Assembly (NCBI RefSeq): GCF_015680405.1
Contig: NZ_JADLJS010000026.1
Location: 1 to 64,000 of the forward strand
From: Pseudomonas pudica
GTDB taxonomy: Bacteria > Pseudomonadota > Gammaproteobacteria > Pseudomonadales > Pseudomonadaceae
Length of the DNA stretch: 64,000 nucleotides
Reading direction: 5' to 3'
Numbering within the stretch: position 1 is the stretch's first letter; each line of letters starts with the position of its first letter. The position numbers were made by a program, and so were the translations under genes. Below the pieces are notes generated by a model. The model was not told the origin of the DNA. It did no database searches and saw nothing but the letters and a program-made list of their open reading frames with translations. Positions 17,310-26,509 of this stretch are shown here, piece by piece.

Positions 17310-19310
17310 TCAATGCGGCCCGCGCGGAATGGTCTTCAGCAGGTCTTCCGGGCTGATGTGCCCCACCACCTGGGCCACCGCGCTGCCCGGGGTCGGCAGG
17401 TCGATGATGTGGCTTTTCATCTTGCCGATCACGTGCATTTCGCACGGCTTGCAGTCGAACTTGAGGGTAAGCACTTCATCACCCTGAATCAGCTGCATCG
17501 GTGCCACCTTGGTGCGCACGCCGGTCACGCCCTTGGCCTGCTTGGGGCACAGGTTGAAGGAGAAGCGCAGGCAGTGCTTGGTGATCATCACCGGCACTTC
17601 GCCATGCTCTTCATGGGCCTCGTAGGCCGCATCGATCAGCTGCACGCCGTGGCGGTGGTAGAAGTCGCGGGCCTTCTGGTTGTACACGTTGGCCAGGAAC
17701 GACAGGTGCGACTCCGGGTAAACCGGCGGTGGCGTGGTCTCGGCCTTGCGCCCGCCACGCGGGTGCGCCTGAACCCGTGCATCAGTCAGCGCCTCGATGG
17801 CTTCGCGGCGCAGGGCCTTGAGCTGCGAGTTGGGGACGAAGTACGCCTGCGGGGCGTCCAGCTCGATGCTGTCGGCGTGGTACATGGTGGTACCCAGCTG
17901 GCCGAGCAGATCGTGCAACTGCTCCAGCGCCTGTTGCGGCTTGTTGGCCGGGCCGAACGGGCCGTCCAGTGCCACTTGTGCGCTCACGCCTTCCTCGCTG
18001 GTGACGGTCAACGCCAGGCGTTGCTCGCGCAGTACCGCGTGCCATTGCACGCCGACCCGGCGCTCGGCCGAGGTGCGTTGCAGGGCCTGCTGCCAGTTGT
18101 GGTCGAGGTTGCGCGACAGCGGGTGGTTGGGCCGCAGCTTGTGCAGGCCTTCGGGCATTTCGTTGGGCTCGACGCGGTAGCGGTAGCGCTTCTCGCCGTC
18201 TTCCTCGAACTCCCCACGCGGTTCGGCGATGTTGGCGCGGAAGCCCACCACTTCGCGCTTGACCAGCACATTGAGGCCGTCGCCATTGGTCAGCGGCACC
18301 TCGGTGACTACCAGCATGTCACGCTTGCCGACCTTTTCCACCACGCCCACCGGCAGGCCGGTGAAGGTTGGCGAGTCGAAGGCGCCGATGTCGACCTTGC
18401 GGTCGGTGACGAAGTAGTCGGTGCTGCCGCGGTGGAAGGTCTTGTCCGGGTCGGGCACGAAGAAATGTTTGGTGCGACCGCTGGAGGCGCGGGCCAGCTC
18501 CGGGCGGCCTTCGAGGATGGCGTCGAGTTCCTTGCGGTAGTGGGCGGTGATGTTCTTCACATAGGCCACGTCCTTGTAGCGGCCTTCGATCTTGAACGAG
18601 CGTACGCCGGCATCGACCAGGTCAGCCAGGTTGGCGGTCTGGTTGTTGTCCTTCATCGACAGCAGGTGCTTCTCGAACGCGACCACCCGGCCCTGGTCAT
18701 CCTTCAGGGTGTAGGGCAGGCGGCAGGCTTGCGAGCAGTCGCCACGGTTGGCGCTGCGGCCGGTCTGCGCATGGGAAATGTTGCACTGGCCGGAGAAGGC
18801 CACGCACAGCGCACCGTGGATGAAGAACTCGATGGCAGCGTCGGTTTCTGCGGCGATGGCGCGGATCTGCTGCAGGTTCAGTTCACGCGCCAGCACCAGC
18901 TGGGAGAAACCGGCCTGATCGAGGAACCTGGCCCGTTCCAGGGTGCGGATGTCGGTCTGGGTGCTGGCGTGCAGCTCGATCGGCGGGATGTCCAGCTCCA
19001 TCACCCCCAGGTCTTGCACGATCAATGCGTCGACACCGGCGTCGTACAGCTGGTGGATCAGCTTGCGCGCGGGCTCCAGCTCGTTGTCGTGAAGGATGGT
19101 GTTGATGGTGGTGAACACGCGTGCATGGTAGCGATGGGCGAACTCGACCAGTTCGGCGATATCGCTGACTTCGTTGCAGGCGTTATGGCGCGCGCCGAAG
19201 CTCGGGCCACCGATGTAGATGGCGTCGGCGCCGTGCAGGATCGCTTCGCGGGCGATGGCCACGTCACGGGCAGGGCTGAGCAGTTCCAGGTGATTCTTTG
19301 GAAGGGACAT
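17310..19310 (-). CDS. rlhA: U32-family 23S rRNA C2501 hydroxylase RlhA
   Basis: 666-residue peptidase-U32 family protein with the two-part organisation of RlhA (formerly YdcP), which hydroxylates C2501 of 23S rRNA. The N-terminal U32 barrel begins HLELLSPARDVAIAREAILHGADAIYIG. The U32 signature region has EFFIHGALCVAFSGQCNISH followed by GDCSQACRLPY; these cysteines, with the later CLRFSFNLCPKQ and CDCKPC-like KFDCKPCEMHV, are the expected iron-sulfur ligands. The length separates it from the shorter TrhP/UbiU/UbiV members. The ATG giving MSLPKNHLEL is preferred over an upstream GTG with no ribosome site. The rRNA role is from the family, not shown here. Confidence 0.85.
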   Translation of the reverse strand: MSLPKNHLELLSPARDVAIAREAILHGADAIYIGGPSFGARHNACNEVSDIAELVEFAHRYHARVFTTINTILHDNELEPARKLIHQLYDAGVDALIVQDLGVMELDIPPIELHASTQTDIRTLERARFLDQAGFSQLVLARELNLQQIRAIAAETDAAIEFFIHGALCVAFSGQCNISHAQTGRSANRGDCSQACRLPYTLKDDQGRVVAFEKHLLSMKDNNQTANLADLVDAGVRSFKIEGRYKDVAYVKNITAHYRKELDAILEGRPELARASSGRTKHFFVPDPDKTFHRGSTDYFVTDRKVDIGAFDSPTFTGLPVGVVEKVGKRDMLVVTEVPLTNGDGLNVLVKREVVGFRANIAEPRGEFEEDGEKRYRYRVEPNEMPEGLHKLRPNHPLSRNLDHNWQQALQRTSAERRVGVQWHAVLREQRLALTVTSEEGVSAQVALDGPFGPANKPQQALEQLHDLLGQLGTTMYHADSIELDAPQAYFVPNSQLKALRREAIEALTDARVQAHPRGGRKAETTPPPVYPESHLSFLANVYNQKARDFYHRHGVQLIDAAYEAHEEHGEVPVMITKHCLRFSFNLCPKQAKGVTGVRTKVAPMQLIQGDEVLTLKFDCKPCEMHVIGKMKSHIIDLPTPGSAVAQVVGHISPEDLLKTIPRGPH

Positions 19311-19409
19311 GTCGTTATAGGTTCGGGCTGTCACGGTTTAGGCGGGCATTGTAGCGGCGAAACGGGCTGGCGGCATCATCGGGGTGCCGAGAGGTGTACT
19401 GCCTGCACC

Positions 19410-19503
19410 GGCCCTATCGCCGGCAAGCCAACTCCCACAGGTACTGCACTGGCCTGAGGGCAGCGCTCTCAAGACACAAGCTGGCTTGCCGGCGATAAGG
19501 CCC
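19410..19503. repeat. Inverted REP pair, CTGGCTTGCCGGCGATA class
   Basis: The left unit is CCTATCGCCGGCAAGCCAAC and the right unit CTGGCTTGCCGGCGATAAGG. Both lie between the rlhA start and the end of the RidA gene. The right unit has lost the usual GTGGGAG shoulder. Confidence 0.75.
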
Positions 19504-19514
19504 TTGGAGGTGAA

Positions 19515-19895
19515 TCAGCGCTTGGCGGCCATTGCGGTCACTTCCACGCGCATGCCTTCGACCGCCAGTGCAGCCACACCCACGGCAGCGCGTACCGGCC
19601 AGGGCTTGCTGAAGAAGCGCTGGTAAACCTCGTTGAATGCCGCGCGGTCGGCCATGTCGGTGAGGTAGATGGTCAGGTGCAGCACGCGGTCCATGCCGCT
19701 GCCGGCCTTCTCCAGCGCCACTTTCAGTGCCTGCAGGGTGCACTCGCTCTGCTCGACGATGCCGCCCAGTTCCAGGCTGCCATCGGCGTGGGTCGGGATC
19801 TGCGTGGTGACCAGCACGCCGTTGTATTCGGCGACGTCGGAGGAAATCGACTCGGCGTCCGGGTCCGGGGTGTAGATGATGTCTGCTTGTGCCAT
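19515..19895 (-). CDS. RidA family (YjgF/YER057c/UK114) protein
   Basis: 126-residue RidA-superfamily protein. The family pattern is present: early beta strand VLVTTQIPTHADGSLELGGIVEQSECTLQALKVALEKAGSGMDRVLHLTIYLTDM (split here across residues 26-80), then FNEVYQRFF and the C-terminal AVGVAALAVEGMRVEVTAMA. The usual catalytic Arg near residue 105 of RidA (PxRxxxxV) corresponds to PVRAAVGV, so imine/enamine deaminase activity is plausible. The start MAQADIIYTPDPDAE is the first Met that gives a standard-length protein. Subgroup and substrate are unclear. Confidence 0.85.
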   Translation of the reverse strand: MAQADIIYTPDPDAESISSDVAEYNGVLVTTQIPTHADGSLELGGIVEQSECTLQALKVALEKAGSGMDRVLHLTIYLTDMADRAAFNEVYQRFFSKPWPVRAAVGVAALAVEGMRVEVTAMAAKR

Positions 19896-20031
19896 TGTGT
19901 GTTTTGCCTTGCTACGGAAGGAAAGCGGCAAGCCTACGCGAGCGCGCTGGCCCGGTCGAGGGCACCCCGGAGTTTGAAATGCGCGGCGTTCGCCGTCAGA
20001 ATCGCGGCCGATTGCAAAGCAGGGGTTTACG

Positions 20032-20724
20032 TTGAACGAACAGACATTGTCCAGGCGCCTGGAGCGCGTGGCTGCACAAGTACCGCAAGGTGCACGCCTG
20101 GCAGACATCGGCTCGGACCATGGCTACCTTCCGGTGGCCTTGATGCTGCGCGGCGTACTGGACGCGGCGGTGGCGGGCGAGGTGGCGCAGACGCCGTTCG
20201 CCTCGGCCCAGCGCAACGTGCGCAGGAACGGCCTTGAAGGGCGGGTCAGCGTACGCCTGGCCAATGGCCTGGCAGCGGTCGAGCCGGAAGACCGCATTTC
20301 GGTGATCAGCATCTGCGGCATGGGTGGCGACACCATGTGCGAGATCCTCGAGGCCGGCAAGCAGCGCCTGGCTGGCGTCACCCGCCTGGTGCTGCAGCCC
20401 AATGGCGCCGAGCGCGAACTGCGCCAGTGGCTGATGGGCAATGGCTACCGGATCGTCAGCGAAGAACTGCTGCGGGAAAACCGCTTCGACTACGAGATCA
20501 TCGTCGCCGAGCCGGGCGGGGCAGCGTACAGCGCTGAACAGCTGTATTTCGGCCCGGTGCTGGTGCAGGAGAAAAGCGAGGCGTTCCTGGTCAAGTGGCG
20601 GCGCATGCTGCGGCAGAAGCAACAGACCCTGGCCAACTTCGAGCGGGCCCGCGGTGCGGTGCCTCAGGCGAAAATCGACGACTTCAGGCAACAGGTCGGC
20701 TGGATCACCGAGGTGCTGGCCTGA
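20032..20724 (+). CDS. trmK: tRNA (adenine22-N1)-methyltransferase TrmK
   Basis: 230-residue class I SAM methyltransferase. The SAM motif ARLADIGSDHGYLPVALM and the catalytic-face motif ISICGMGGDTMCEIL are hallmarks of TrmK, which makes m1A22 in some tRNAs. LVLQPNGAERELRQWLMGNGY and ENRFDYEIIVAEPG complete the family core. It starts at a TTG codon (TTGAACGAACAG) with AGGGG about seven bases upstream; no in-frame ATG gives the conserved N-terminus. It ends one base before the convergent DUF2790 gene stop. Confidence 0.85.
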   Translation: MNEQTLSRRLERVAAQVPQGARLADIGSDHGYLPVALMLRGVLDAAVAGEVAQTPFASAQRNVRRNGLEGRVSVRLANGLAAVEPEDRISVISICGMGGDTMCEILEAGKQRLAGVTRLVLQPNGAERELRQWLMGNGYRIVSEELLRENRFDYEIIVAEPGGAAYSAEQLYFGPVLVQEKSEAFLVKWRRMLRQKQQTLANFERARGAVPQAKIDDFRQQVGWITEVLA

Positions 20725-20725
20725 C

Positions 20726-20989
20726 TCACTGCTGCGAGCAGTTGCCCATTTCCCGGTAGTCGATTTCGTGTTTCTGGCCCTGATGGTCGACATACACCAT
20801 GTGCGCGGTACCAACCTGGCAGTCGGCGGCGTTGGTGGCCGGGGTGATGGAGATGACCTTGGCCACGTCCAGCGGCATGCCGTATTCATAATTGCTGCTG
20901 CTGACCGGCTGGTTGCTGCCGGTGTCGGCAAAGGCACCGAACGAGGCGAGAGTAGCGGCAACGGCAAGGACAGCGATCGAACGTTTCAT
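20726..20989 (-). CDS. DUF2790 secreted small protein
   Basis: 87-residue protein with a Sec signal peptide (MKRSIAVLAVAATLASFGAFA|DT) and a mature DUF2790 domain: YEYGMPLDVAKVISITPATNAADCQVGTAHMVYVDHQGQ (residues 34-72) followed by HEIDYREMGNC. The two cysteines could form a periplasmic disulfide. DUF2790 proteins are common, often multi-copy, in Pseudomonas; copper or stress induction has been reported for relatives, but nothing here proves it. It is divergent from a LysR regulator 125 bp away, which may control it. Confidence 0.88.
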   Translation of the reverse strand: MKRSIAVLAVAATLASFGAFADTGSNQPVSSSNYEYGMPLDVAKVISITPATNAADCQVGTAHMVYVDHQGQKHEIDYREMGNCSQQ

Positions 20990-21114
20990 GGCAGGCTCCT
21001 TTTTTCAATGTATGGCTAATGATCCATTCATTGGTCATCCACAATAAATGGGCTAACTCGTGATAGATTCCTGCCTGTAACGCAAGAATAAGACCGAACA
21101 AGGAGCACACCTTC

Positions 21115-22047
21115 ATGGACATGCTGCATGCCATGCGTACCTTCGCCCGTGTGGTGGAATGCGGCAGCTTCGCTGCGGCCGCCAATGCCCTGGACATTTC
21201 CGCGGCTCAGGTTTCGCGCATCGTTGCCGAGCTGGAAAACCAGCTGCAGACCCGCCTGCTGCACCGCACCACGCGGCGTTTGCGCATGAGCGAGGCAGGC
21301 GAGCGGTTTCTCGAGCGCTCGCGGCAGATCCTGTTGCTGACCGAAGAGGCGGTGGGCGAAGCCCGTGGCGCGCACCTCACGCCCCGCGGCCACCTGCGCT
21401 TGCATTGCCCGCACGGCATGGGCCTGTTGCTGATGCCGCTGGTGGCCGGCTACAACGCACTGTGCCCGGAGGTGGTGATCGAGCTGACCCTGTCCCAGCG
21501 CAACCCCGACCCGCTGGCCGAAGGGCATGACGTGGTGATTACCGTGGACGGTGCGTTGCCGGATTCGCAGCTGATCGCCGTGCCGCTGGGCAACATTTTC
21601 AGCATCCCCTGCGCGGCCCCGAGCTACCTGATGGCCCATGGCGTGCCAGAGCGCCCGGAAGACCTGCATCAGCACCGTTGCCTGCGCATGGCTTATCCGA
21701 TGTACGAAGGTGACTGGGTGTTCCCGCAAGGGGTGGACCAGTGCGTGATCGCACCGAGCGACAGTTTTTCCACCAACGTCGCCGACGCCATGCTGGTGGC
21801 CAGCGAGCTGGGCATGGGCATTGGTCTGCTTCCGTTCTACACCGCCAGCCAGGCGATCGAGCAGGGGCGGTTGTGCCGGTTGCTGGCGCCGTATCGCCTG
21901 CGCGAGAGCGCGCTGTACGCGATCTACCCGTCACGGCACTACCTGGATGCCAAGGTGCGTACCTGGATCGACTACCTCAAGGAGCAACTGCCGGCGCTGT
22001 TCGAGGGGCATGCCAGGGTGGTGGATGATTCGCGGTATTGGCGTTGA
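21115..22047 (+). CDS. LysR-family transcriptional regulator
   Basis: 310-residue LysR-type regulator. The HTH is MRTFARVVECGSFAAAANAL plus ISAAQVSRIVAELE, followed by LLHRTTRRLRMSEAGERF. The effector domain includes GHLRLHCPHGMGLLLMPLVAGY and ELGMGIGLLPFYTA. This resembles the CrgA/AaeR-like subgroup that usually regulates a neighbouring divergent gene. An AAGGAG ribosome site precedes the ATG. It is divergent from the DUF2790 gene. Confidence 0.9.
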   Translation: MDMLHAMRTFARVVECGSFAAAANALDISAAQVSRIVAELENQLQTRLLHRTTRRLRMSEAGERFLERSRQILLLTEEAVGEARGAHLTPRGHLRLHCPHGMGLLLMPLVAGYNALCPEVVIELTLSQRNPDPLAEGHDVVITVDGALPDSQLIAVPLGNIFSIPCAAPSYLMAHGVPERPEDLHQHRCLRMAYPMYEGDWVFPQGVDQCVIAPSDSFSTNVADAMLVASELGMGIGLLPFYTASQAIEQGRLCRLLAPYRLRESALYAIYPSRHYLDAKVRTWIDYLKEQLPALFEGHARVVDDSRYWR

Positions 22048-22092
22048 AGCATTGATCTGGTTTTTTTGGCAACTTCTCGCACTGCCTGTACT

Positions 22093-22187
22093 GGCCCTAT
22101 CGCCAGCAAGCCGGCTCCCACAAGGTACTCCACAGGTTGCGAAGGTGGTGCAGTGCCTGTGGGAGCTGGCTTGCCGGCGATAGGGCC
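22093..22187. repeat. Inverted REP pair, CTGGCTTGCCGGCGATA class
   Basis: A near-perfect 30-bp inverted repeat: CCTATCGCCAGCAAGCCGGC on the left and GCTGGCTTGCCGGCGATAGG on the right, between convergent genes. Confidence 0.85.
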
Positions 22188-22214
22188 GCACAGCGGCTTC
22201 TGTATCCCGTCTGA

Positions 22215-23366
22215 TTACAGCGGATAGTGCTTCAACTCCCGCGCAATCAGCATCCGCTGGATCTCGCTAGACCCTTCATAGATCTGCGTGATCCGCGCAT
22301 CGCGGTAGTAGCGCTCCACCGGGTAATCCTCCAGGTAGCCATAGCCGCCATGCACCTGGATCGCCATCGAGCACACCCGCTCGGCCATTTCCGAAGCGAA
22401 CAGCTTGGCCTGCGAGGCCTCCGACAGGCACGGCTTGCCGGCGCTGCGCAGGCGTGCGGCATGCAGGATCAGCAAGCGCGCGGCATTCACCTGCACCTGC
22501 ATGTCGGCCAGCAGGTTGGCGATGCTCTGGTGTTCGTTGATCGGCTTGCCGAACTGCACCCGTTCACGCGAGTAGACCAATGCCGCCTCGAACGCGGCGC
22601 GGGCAATGCCCAGTGCCTGGGCAGCAATGCCGATACGGCCGCCCTCAAGGTTGGACAGGGCGATGGCCAGGCCCTTGCCACGCTCACCGAGGATGTTGGC
22701 GGCAGGGATGCGGCAGTTGTCGAAGGTGACCGCGCAGGTGTCGGAGGCGCGGATGCCCATCTTGTGCTCGCTGCGATCGACCTTGAAGCCCGGGTTGTCG
22801 GTGGGCACCAGGAACGCCGACAGGCCCTTTTTGCCCAGCTCCGGGTCGGTCACCGCGAAGACGATGGCCAACCCGGCGCGGCGGGCGTTGCTGACGAACT
22901 GCTTGGCGCCGTTGATCACCCACTGGCCATCCACCAGCTCGGCGCGGGTGCGCAGGTTGTGCGCCTCGGAACCGGCCTGTGGCTCGGTCAGGCAGAAGCA
23001 GCCGATCACCTCGCCGGTGGCCAGGCGTGGCAGCCACTGCTGTTGCTGTTCTGCCGTGCCGTAGGCCAGCAGCGGGCCGCAGCCCACCGAGTTGTGGATG
23101 CTCATCATCGCTCCGGTGGCGCCGCAGCCGGCGGCGATTTCTTCCACCGCCAGGGCGTAGGCGACGTAGTCGGTGTAGCTGCCGCCGAAGTCTTCCGGCA
23201 CCACCATGCCCAGCAGGCCCAGTTCGCCCATCTTGCGCACCACGCCATCGTCGATCCAGCCGGCCTTTTCCCAAGCCTGTGCATGCGGGGCGATCTCGCC
23301 ACGGGCAAAGTCCCGGGCCATGTCGCGGATCATGATCTGTTCTTCGCTCAGTTCCAGGTCTTGCAT
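22215..23366 (-). CDS. Acyl-CoA dehydrogenase (probable isobutyryl/short branched-chain)
   Basis: 383-residue FAD acyl-CoA dehydrogenase. Family motifs include CFCLTEPQAGSEAHNL (FAD/substrate), WVINGAKQFVSNA, LSNLEGGRIGIAAQALG, QVHGGYGYLEDYPVERYYRDARI, and catalytic Glu364 in IYEGSSEIQR. The next gene in the operon is a 3-hydroxyisobutyryl-CoA hydrolase 16 bp upstream, so the natural assignment is isobutyryl-CoA dehydrogenase of valine degradation. Other short-chain substrates remain possible. GGGAGT precedes the start. Confidence 0.88.
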   Translation of the reverse strand: MQDLELSEEQIMIRDMARDFARGEIAPHAQAWEKAGWIDDGVVRKMGELGLLGMVVPEDFGGSYTDYVAYALAVEEIAAGCGATGAMMSIHNSVGCGPLLAYGTAEQQQQWLPRLATGEVIGCFCLTEPQAGSEAHNLRTRAELVDGQWVINGAKQFVSNARRAGLAIVFAVTDPELGKKGLSAFLVPTDNPGFKVDRSEHKMGIRASDTCAVTFDNCRIPAANILGERGKGLAIALSNLEGGRIGIAAQALGIARAAFEAALVYSRERVQFGKPINEHQSIANLLADMQVQVNAARLLILHAARLRSAGKPCLSEASQAKLFASEMAERVCSMAIQVHGGYGYLEDYPVERYYRDARITQIYEGSSEIQRMLIARELKHYPL

Positions 23367-23382
23367 CTGTGTACTCCCGGGC

Positions 23383-24453
23383 TCACAGGCCTTCGAAGAA
23401 TTGGTCGACCCGCTGGCGTTGCAGTGCGGCCAGGGTCGGCGGGTTCCAGCGTGGCTGTTTGTCCTTGTCGATGATCAGCGCGCGCACGCCTTCGATGATG
23501 TCGCCGTGCTGGAACCACTGGCGGTCCAGGTGCAGCTCCATGGCAAAGCAGTCGTCAAGGCCCAGCTGGCGACCCCGGCGCAGCATCTCCAGAGTAACCG
23601 CCATGGCCAGCGGCGAGCGGCTTTCCAGCTGGTCGGCGGTGGCCACGGCCCAGGCGTGGCTGTCGCCAATGCTCACCGCACGCAGTTGCTCGACGATGGC
23701 AGGCACGTCCGGCAGAGCGAAGAAGTGGTCGATGACCGGTCGCAGTTTTTCCAGCGGCGCATCGGCGAGCACCTGGGTGCCGAGCCTGGCCAGCAGGTTT
23801 TGCAGGTCCTTGAGGGGGTGGTCGCCAAAGCGCAGCTGGTCCAGGCCCTGGTCGAGGGCTGCCAGCTGGTCGCTGGCCAGGTACCAGTCGGCCAGGCCGC
23901 AGTACAGTGCATCGGCTGCCTGGATCTGCGTGCCGCTGACACCCAGGTAGGTGCCCAGTTCGCCGGGGATGCGCGACAGGAAGTAGCTGCCACCCACATC
24001 CGGGAAGTAGCCGATAGCCACTTCGGGCATGCCCAGGCGGCTGCGTTCGGTGACCACGCGCAGGTCGCAGCCCTGGGCCAGGCCCATGCCGCCACCGAGG
24101 GTGAAGCCGTCCATCAGCACCAGCACCGGCTTGCGGTAGCGGTGGATGGCCAGGTCAAGGGCGTATTCCTCGACGAAGAAGGTTTCATGCAACGTTTCGC
24201 CGGCCTTGAAGCTGTCGTGCAGCGAACGGATATCGCCACCGGCGCAGAAGCCCTTTGGGCCCTCGCCACGCAGTACCACGGCGCGAACGTGCGGATCATC
24301 GGCCCACATGTCGAGGTGCTGGCGCAGGCTGCGGACCATGTCCAGGGTCAGGGCATTGAGGCCGGCGGGGCGGTTCAGGGTCAGGTGGCCGACCTGGTTG
24401 CGGACCTCGGCCAGCACATGGTCTGTTGCCGAGGTATGAGCGTGCGCAGTCAT
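23383..24453 (-). CDS. 3-hydroxyisobutyryl-CoA hydrolase
   Basis: 356-residue crotonase-fold protein of the HIBCH type. The oxyanion-hole segment GFCAGGDIRSLHDSF, FTLGGGMGLAQGCDLRVVTERSRLGMPEVAIGYFPDVGGSYFLSRIPG (residues ~110-157, cut here) and the extended C-terminal region (RADDPVALAV-like LAMAVTLEMLRRG) are characteristic of hydrolases releasing CoA from 3-hydroxyisobutyryl-CoA rather than hydratases. First gene of a two-gene unit with the acyl-CoA dehydrogenase; GGGAG precedes the ATG. Together they cover two steps of valine catabolism. Confidence 0.88.
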   Translation of the reverse strand: MTAHAHTSATDHVLAEVRNQVGHLTLNRPAGLNALTLDMVRSLRQHLDMWADDPHVRAVVLRGEGPKGFCAGGDIRSLHDSFKAGETLHETFFVEEYALDLAIHRYRKPVLVLMDGFTLGGGMGLAQGCDLRVVTERSRLGMPEVAIGYFPDVGGSYFLSRIPGELGTYLGVSGTQIQAADALYCGLADWYLASDQLAALDQGLDQLRFGDHPLKDLQNLLARLGTQVLADAPLEKLRPVIDHFFALPDVPAIVEQLRAVSIGDSHAWAVATADQLESRSPLAMAVTLEMLRRGRQLGLDDCFAMELHLDRQWFQHGDIIEGVRALIIDKDKQPRWNPPTLAALQRQRVDQFFEGL

Positions 24454-24847
24454 TGCGTTCTCCCTGCTTTGTTATTGATTTTCCAAGTGAAGTCTGGAGT
24501 TCGCTGGAGGATCGCAGGATCCTGTCATGCGAATTTGCCTTGCACAATCGACAAATCTGCAGGGGGATTCTGCATTTTTGTCTTGTGGGGCGATAACGCC
24601 ACTCTAGCAAGGTTTCAGGTTGGCCGGGCTGGCCCTATCGCCGGCAAGCCAGCTCCCACAGATACCGCACAACCTTCAAGGCCTGCGCTGTACCTGTGGG
24701 AGCTGGCTTGCCTGCGATAGGGTCATGAGCGACAGCGCATATGCTAAATCGTTACCCTGACCGTAACGATCAATGCCTGAGCTTGATTGATGCGCAACCA
24801 CCCCAGCCCTAAGGTGACCCCCACGACAGCGAACCCGTGGAGTCACC
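24454..24847. repeat. Intergenic region with inverted REP pair (24631-24722)
   Basis: 394 bp between the divergent valine-degradation unit and the malonate decarboxylase operon. The middle holds an inverted pair of GCTGGCTTGCCGGCGATAGG-class units (24631-24660 and 24695-24722), one with a T substitution. The left side should contain the hydrolase promoter and the right side the mdc promoter plus the dyad listed separately. Confidence 0.8.
24748..24770. promoter_or_regulatory. Candidate operator of mdc operon
   Basis: Perfect 8-bp inverted repeat ATCGTTAC-N7-GTAACGAT, 77 bp upstream of mdcA. Its position fits a transcription-factor site (LysR- or GntR-like geometry). No regulator gene (mdcR or mdcY) is adjacent in this window. 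Confidence 0.55.
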
Positions 24848-26509
24848 ATGACAACAACCAAGAATCCACCGCCGCAATGGTCGCGGCGGCGCGCCGAAAA
24901 GCAGCGTCGCCTTGACCGGGTCCGCCACCTCGCCGACGGCGTGGTGCTGCCCACCGAGCGAATCGTCGAAGCCCTTGAACTGCTGCTGGCTCCCGGCGAC
25001 CGGGTAGTGCTAGAAGGCAACAACCAGAAGCAGGCCGACTTCCTCTCCCGCGCGCTGGCCAAGGTCGACCCTGGGCGCCTGCACGACCTGCACATGATCA
25101 TGCCCAGCGTCAGCCGGGCCGAGCACCTGGACCTGTTCGAACGTGGCATCGCCCGCAAGCTCGACTTCTCCTTCGCCGGTCCGCAGAGCCTGCGCATTGG
25201 CCAACTGCTGGAAGACGGCCTGCTCGAAGTCGGCGCCATCCACACCTATATCGAGCTGTACTCGCGGCTGTTGGTCGACCTGATCCCCAACGTCACCCTG
25301 GTGGCTGGTTTCATGGCCGACCGCGATGGCAACCTGTTCACCGGCCCCAGTACCGAAGACACCCCGGCACTGGTGGAACCGGCCGCTTTCAGCGACGGCA
25401 TCGTCATTGCCCAGGTCAACCAGCTGGTGGACCGTGTGGATGACCTGCCGCGGGTCGATATCCCGGCATCCTGGGTCGATTTCGTGGTGGTTGCCGACCA
25501 GCCTTTCTATATAGAGCCGCTGTTCACCCGCGACCCGCGCCATATCAAGCCGGTGCACGTGCTGATGGCGATGATGGCCATTCGCGGCATCTACGAAAAA
25601 CACCAGGTGCAGTCGCTGAACCATGGCATTGGCTTCAACACCGCCGCCATCGAGCTGATCCTGCCTACCTATGGCGAGTCCCTGGGCCTGAAGGGCAAGA
25701 TCTGCCGCAACTGGACACTCAACCCGCACCCGACGCTGATTCCGGCCATCGAGACCGGCTGGGTGGAAAGCGTGCATTGCTTCGGCACCGAGCTGGGCAT
25801 GGAGGACTACATCGCCCAGCGCCCGGACGTGTTTTTCACCGGCCGTGATGGTTCGCTGCGTTCCAATCGCATGATGTGCCAGCTGGCCGGGCAGTATGCT
25901 GTCGACCTGTTCATCGGGGCCACCCTGCAGGTGGATGGCGATGGCCATTCCTCGACCGTGACCCGCGGCCGCCTGGCCGGCTTCGGCGGTGCCCCGAACA
26001 TGGGCCACGACCCCCGTGGCCGGCGCCACGCGACCCCGGCCTGGCTCGACATGACCGTGCCGGAAACCATGCTCGAACGCGGTCGCAAGCTGGTGGTGCA
26101 GATGGTCGAGACCTACCAGGAAGGCGGCAAGCCCACCTTCGTGGAAACCCTCGATGCCGTGGAAGTGGCCAGGAAAGCCGGCATGCCGCTGGCGCCGGTG
26201 ATGATCTATGGCGACGATGTCACCCACCTGCTGACCGAGGAGGGCATTGCCTACCTGTACAAGGCCCGCAGCCTGGAAGAGCGCCAGCAGATGATCGCCG
26301 CCGTGGCCGGAGTTACCGCCATCGGCCTGCGGCACGACCCCAAGGACACTCAGCGCCTGCGCCAGCAAGGCCTGGTCGCCTTGCCCGAAGACCTCGGCAT
26401 CCGCCGCACCGACGCCAGCCGCGAACTGCTGGCTGCGCGCAGCATCGCCGACCTGGTCGAATGGTCCGGCGGCCTCTACAACCCGCCTGCACGGTTCAGG
26501 AGCTGGTGA
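24848..26509 (+). CDS. mdcA: Malonate decarboxylase alpha subunit (ACP transferase)
   Basis: 553-residue alpha subunit, the acetyl-S-ACP:malonate ACP transferase of biotin-independent malonate decarboxylase. Recognisable parts are the N-terminal WSRRRAEKQRRLDRV, RVVLEGNNQKQADFLSRALA, HMIMPSVSRAEHLDLFERGIA, FSFAGPQSLRIGQLLEDG and the late GFGGAPNMGHDPRGRRHATPAWLDM. GGAG lies just upstream of the ATG. It is first in mdcABCDEGHLM; its stop overlaps the mdcB start by one base (TGATG). The enzyme exchanges malonate for acetate on the acyl carrier MdcC so that malonate is decarboxylated to acetate and CO2 in the cytoplasm. Confidence 0.96.
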   Translation: MTTTKNPPPQWSRRRAEKQRRLDRVRHLADGVVLPTERIVEALELLLAPGDRVVLEGNNQKQADFLSRALAKVDPGRLHDLHMIMPSVSRAEHLDLFERGIARKLDFSFAGPQSLRIGQLLEDGLLEVGAIHTYIELYSRLLVDLIPNVTLVAGFMADRDGNLFTGPSTEDTPALVEPAAFSDGIVIAQVNQLVDRVDDLPRVDIPASWVDFVVVADQPFYIEPLFTRDPRHIKPVHVLMAMMAIRGIYEKHQVQSLNHGIGFNTAAIELILPTYGESLGLKGKICRNWTLNPHPTLIPAIETGWVESVHCFGTELGMEDYIAQRPDVFFTGRDGSLRSNRMMCQLAGQYAVDLFIGATLQVDGDGHSSTVTRGRLAGFGGAPNMGHDPRGRRHATPAWLDMTVPETMLERGRKLVVQMVETYQEGGKPTFVETLDAVEVARKAGMPLAPVMIYGDDVTHLLTEEGIAYLYKARSLEERQQMIAAVAGVTAIGLRHDPKDTQRLRQQGLVALPEDLGIRRTDASRELLAARSIADLVEWSGGLYNPPARFRSW

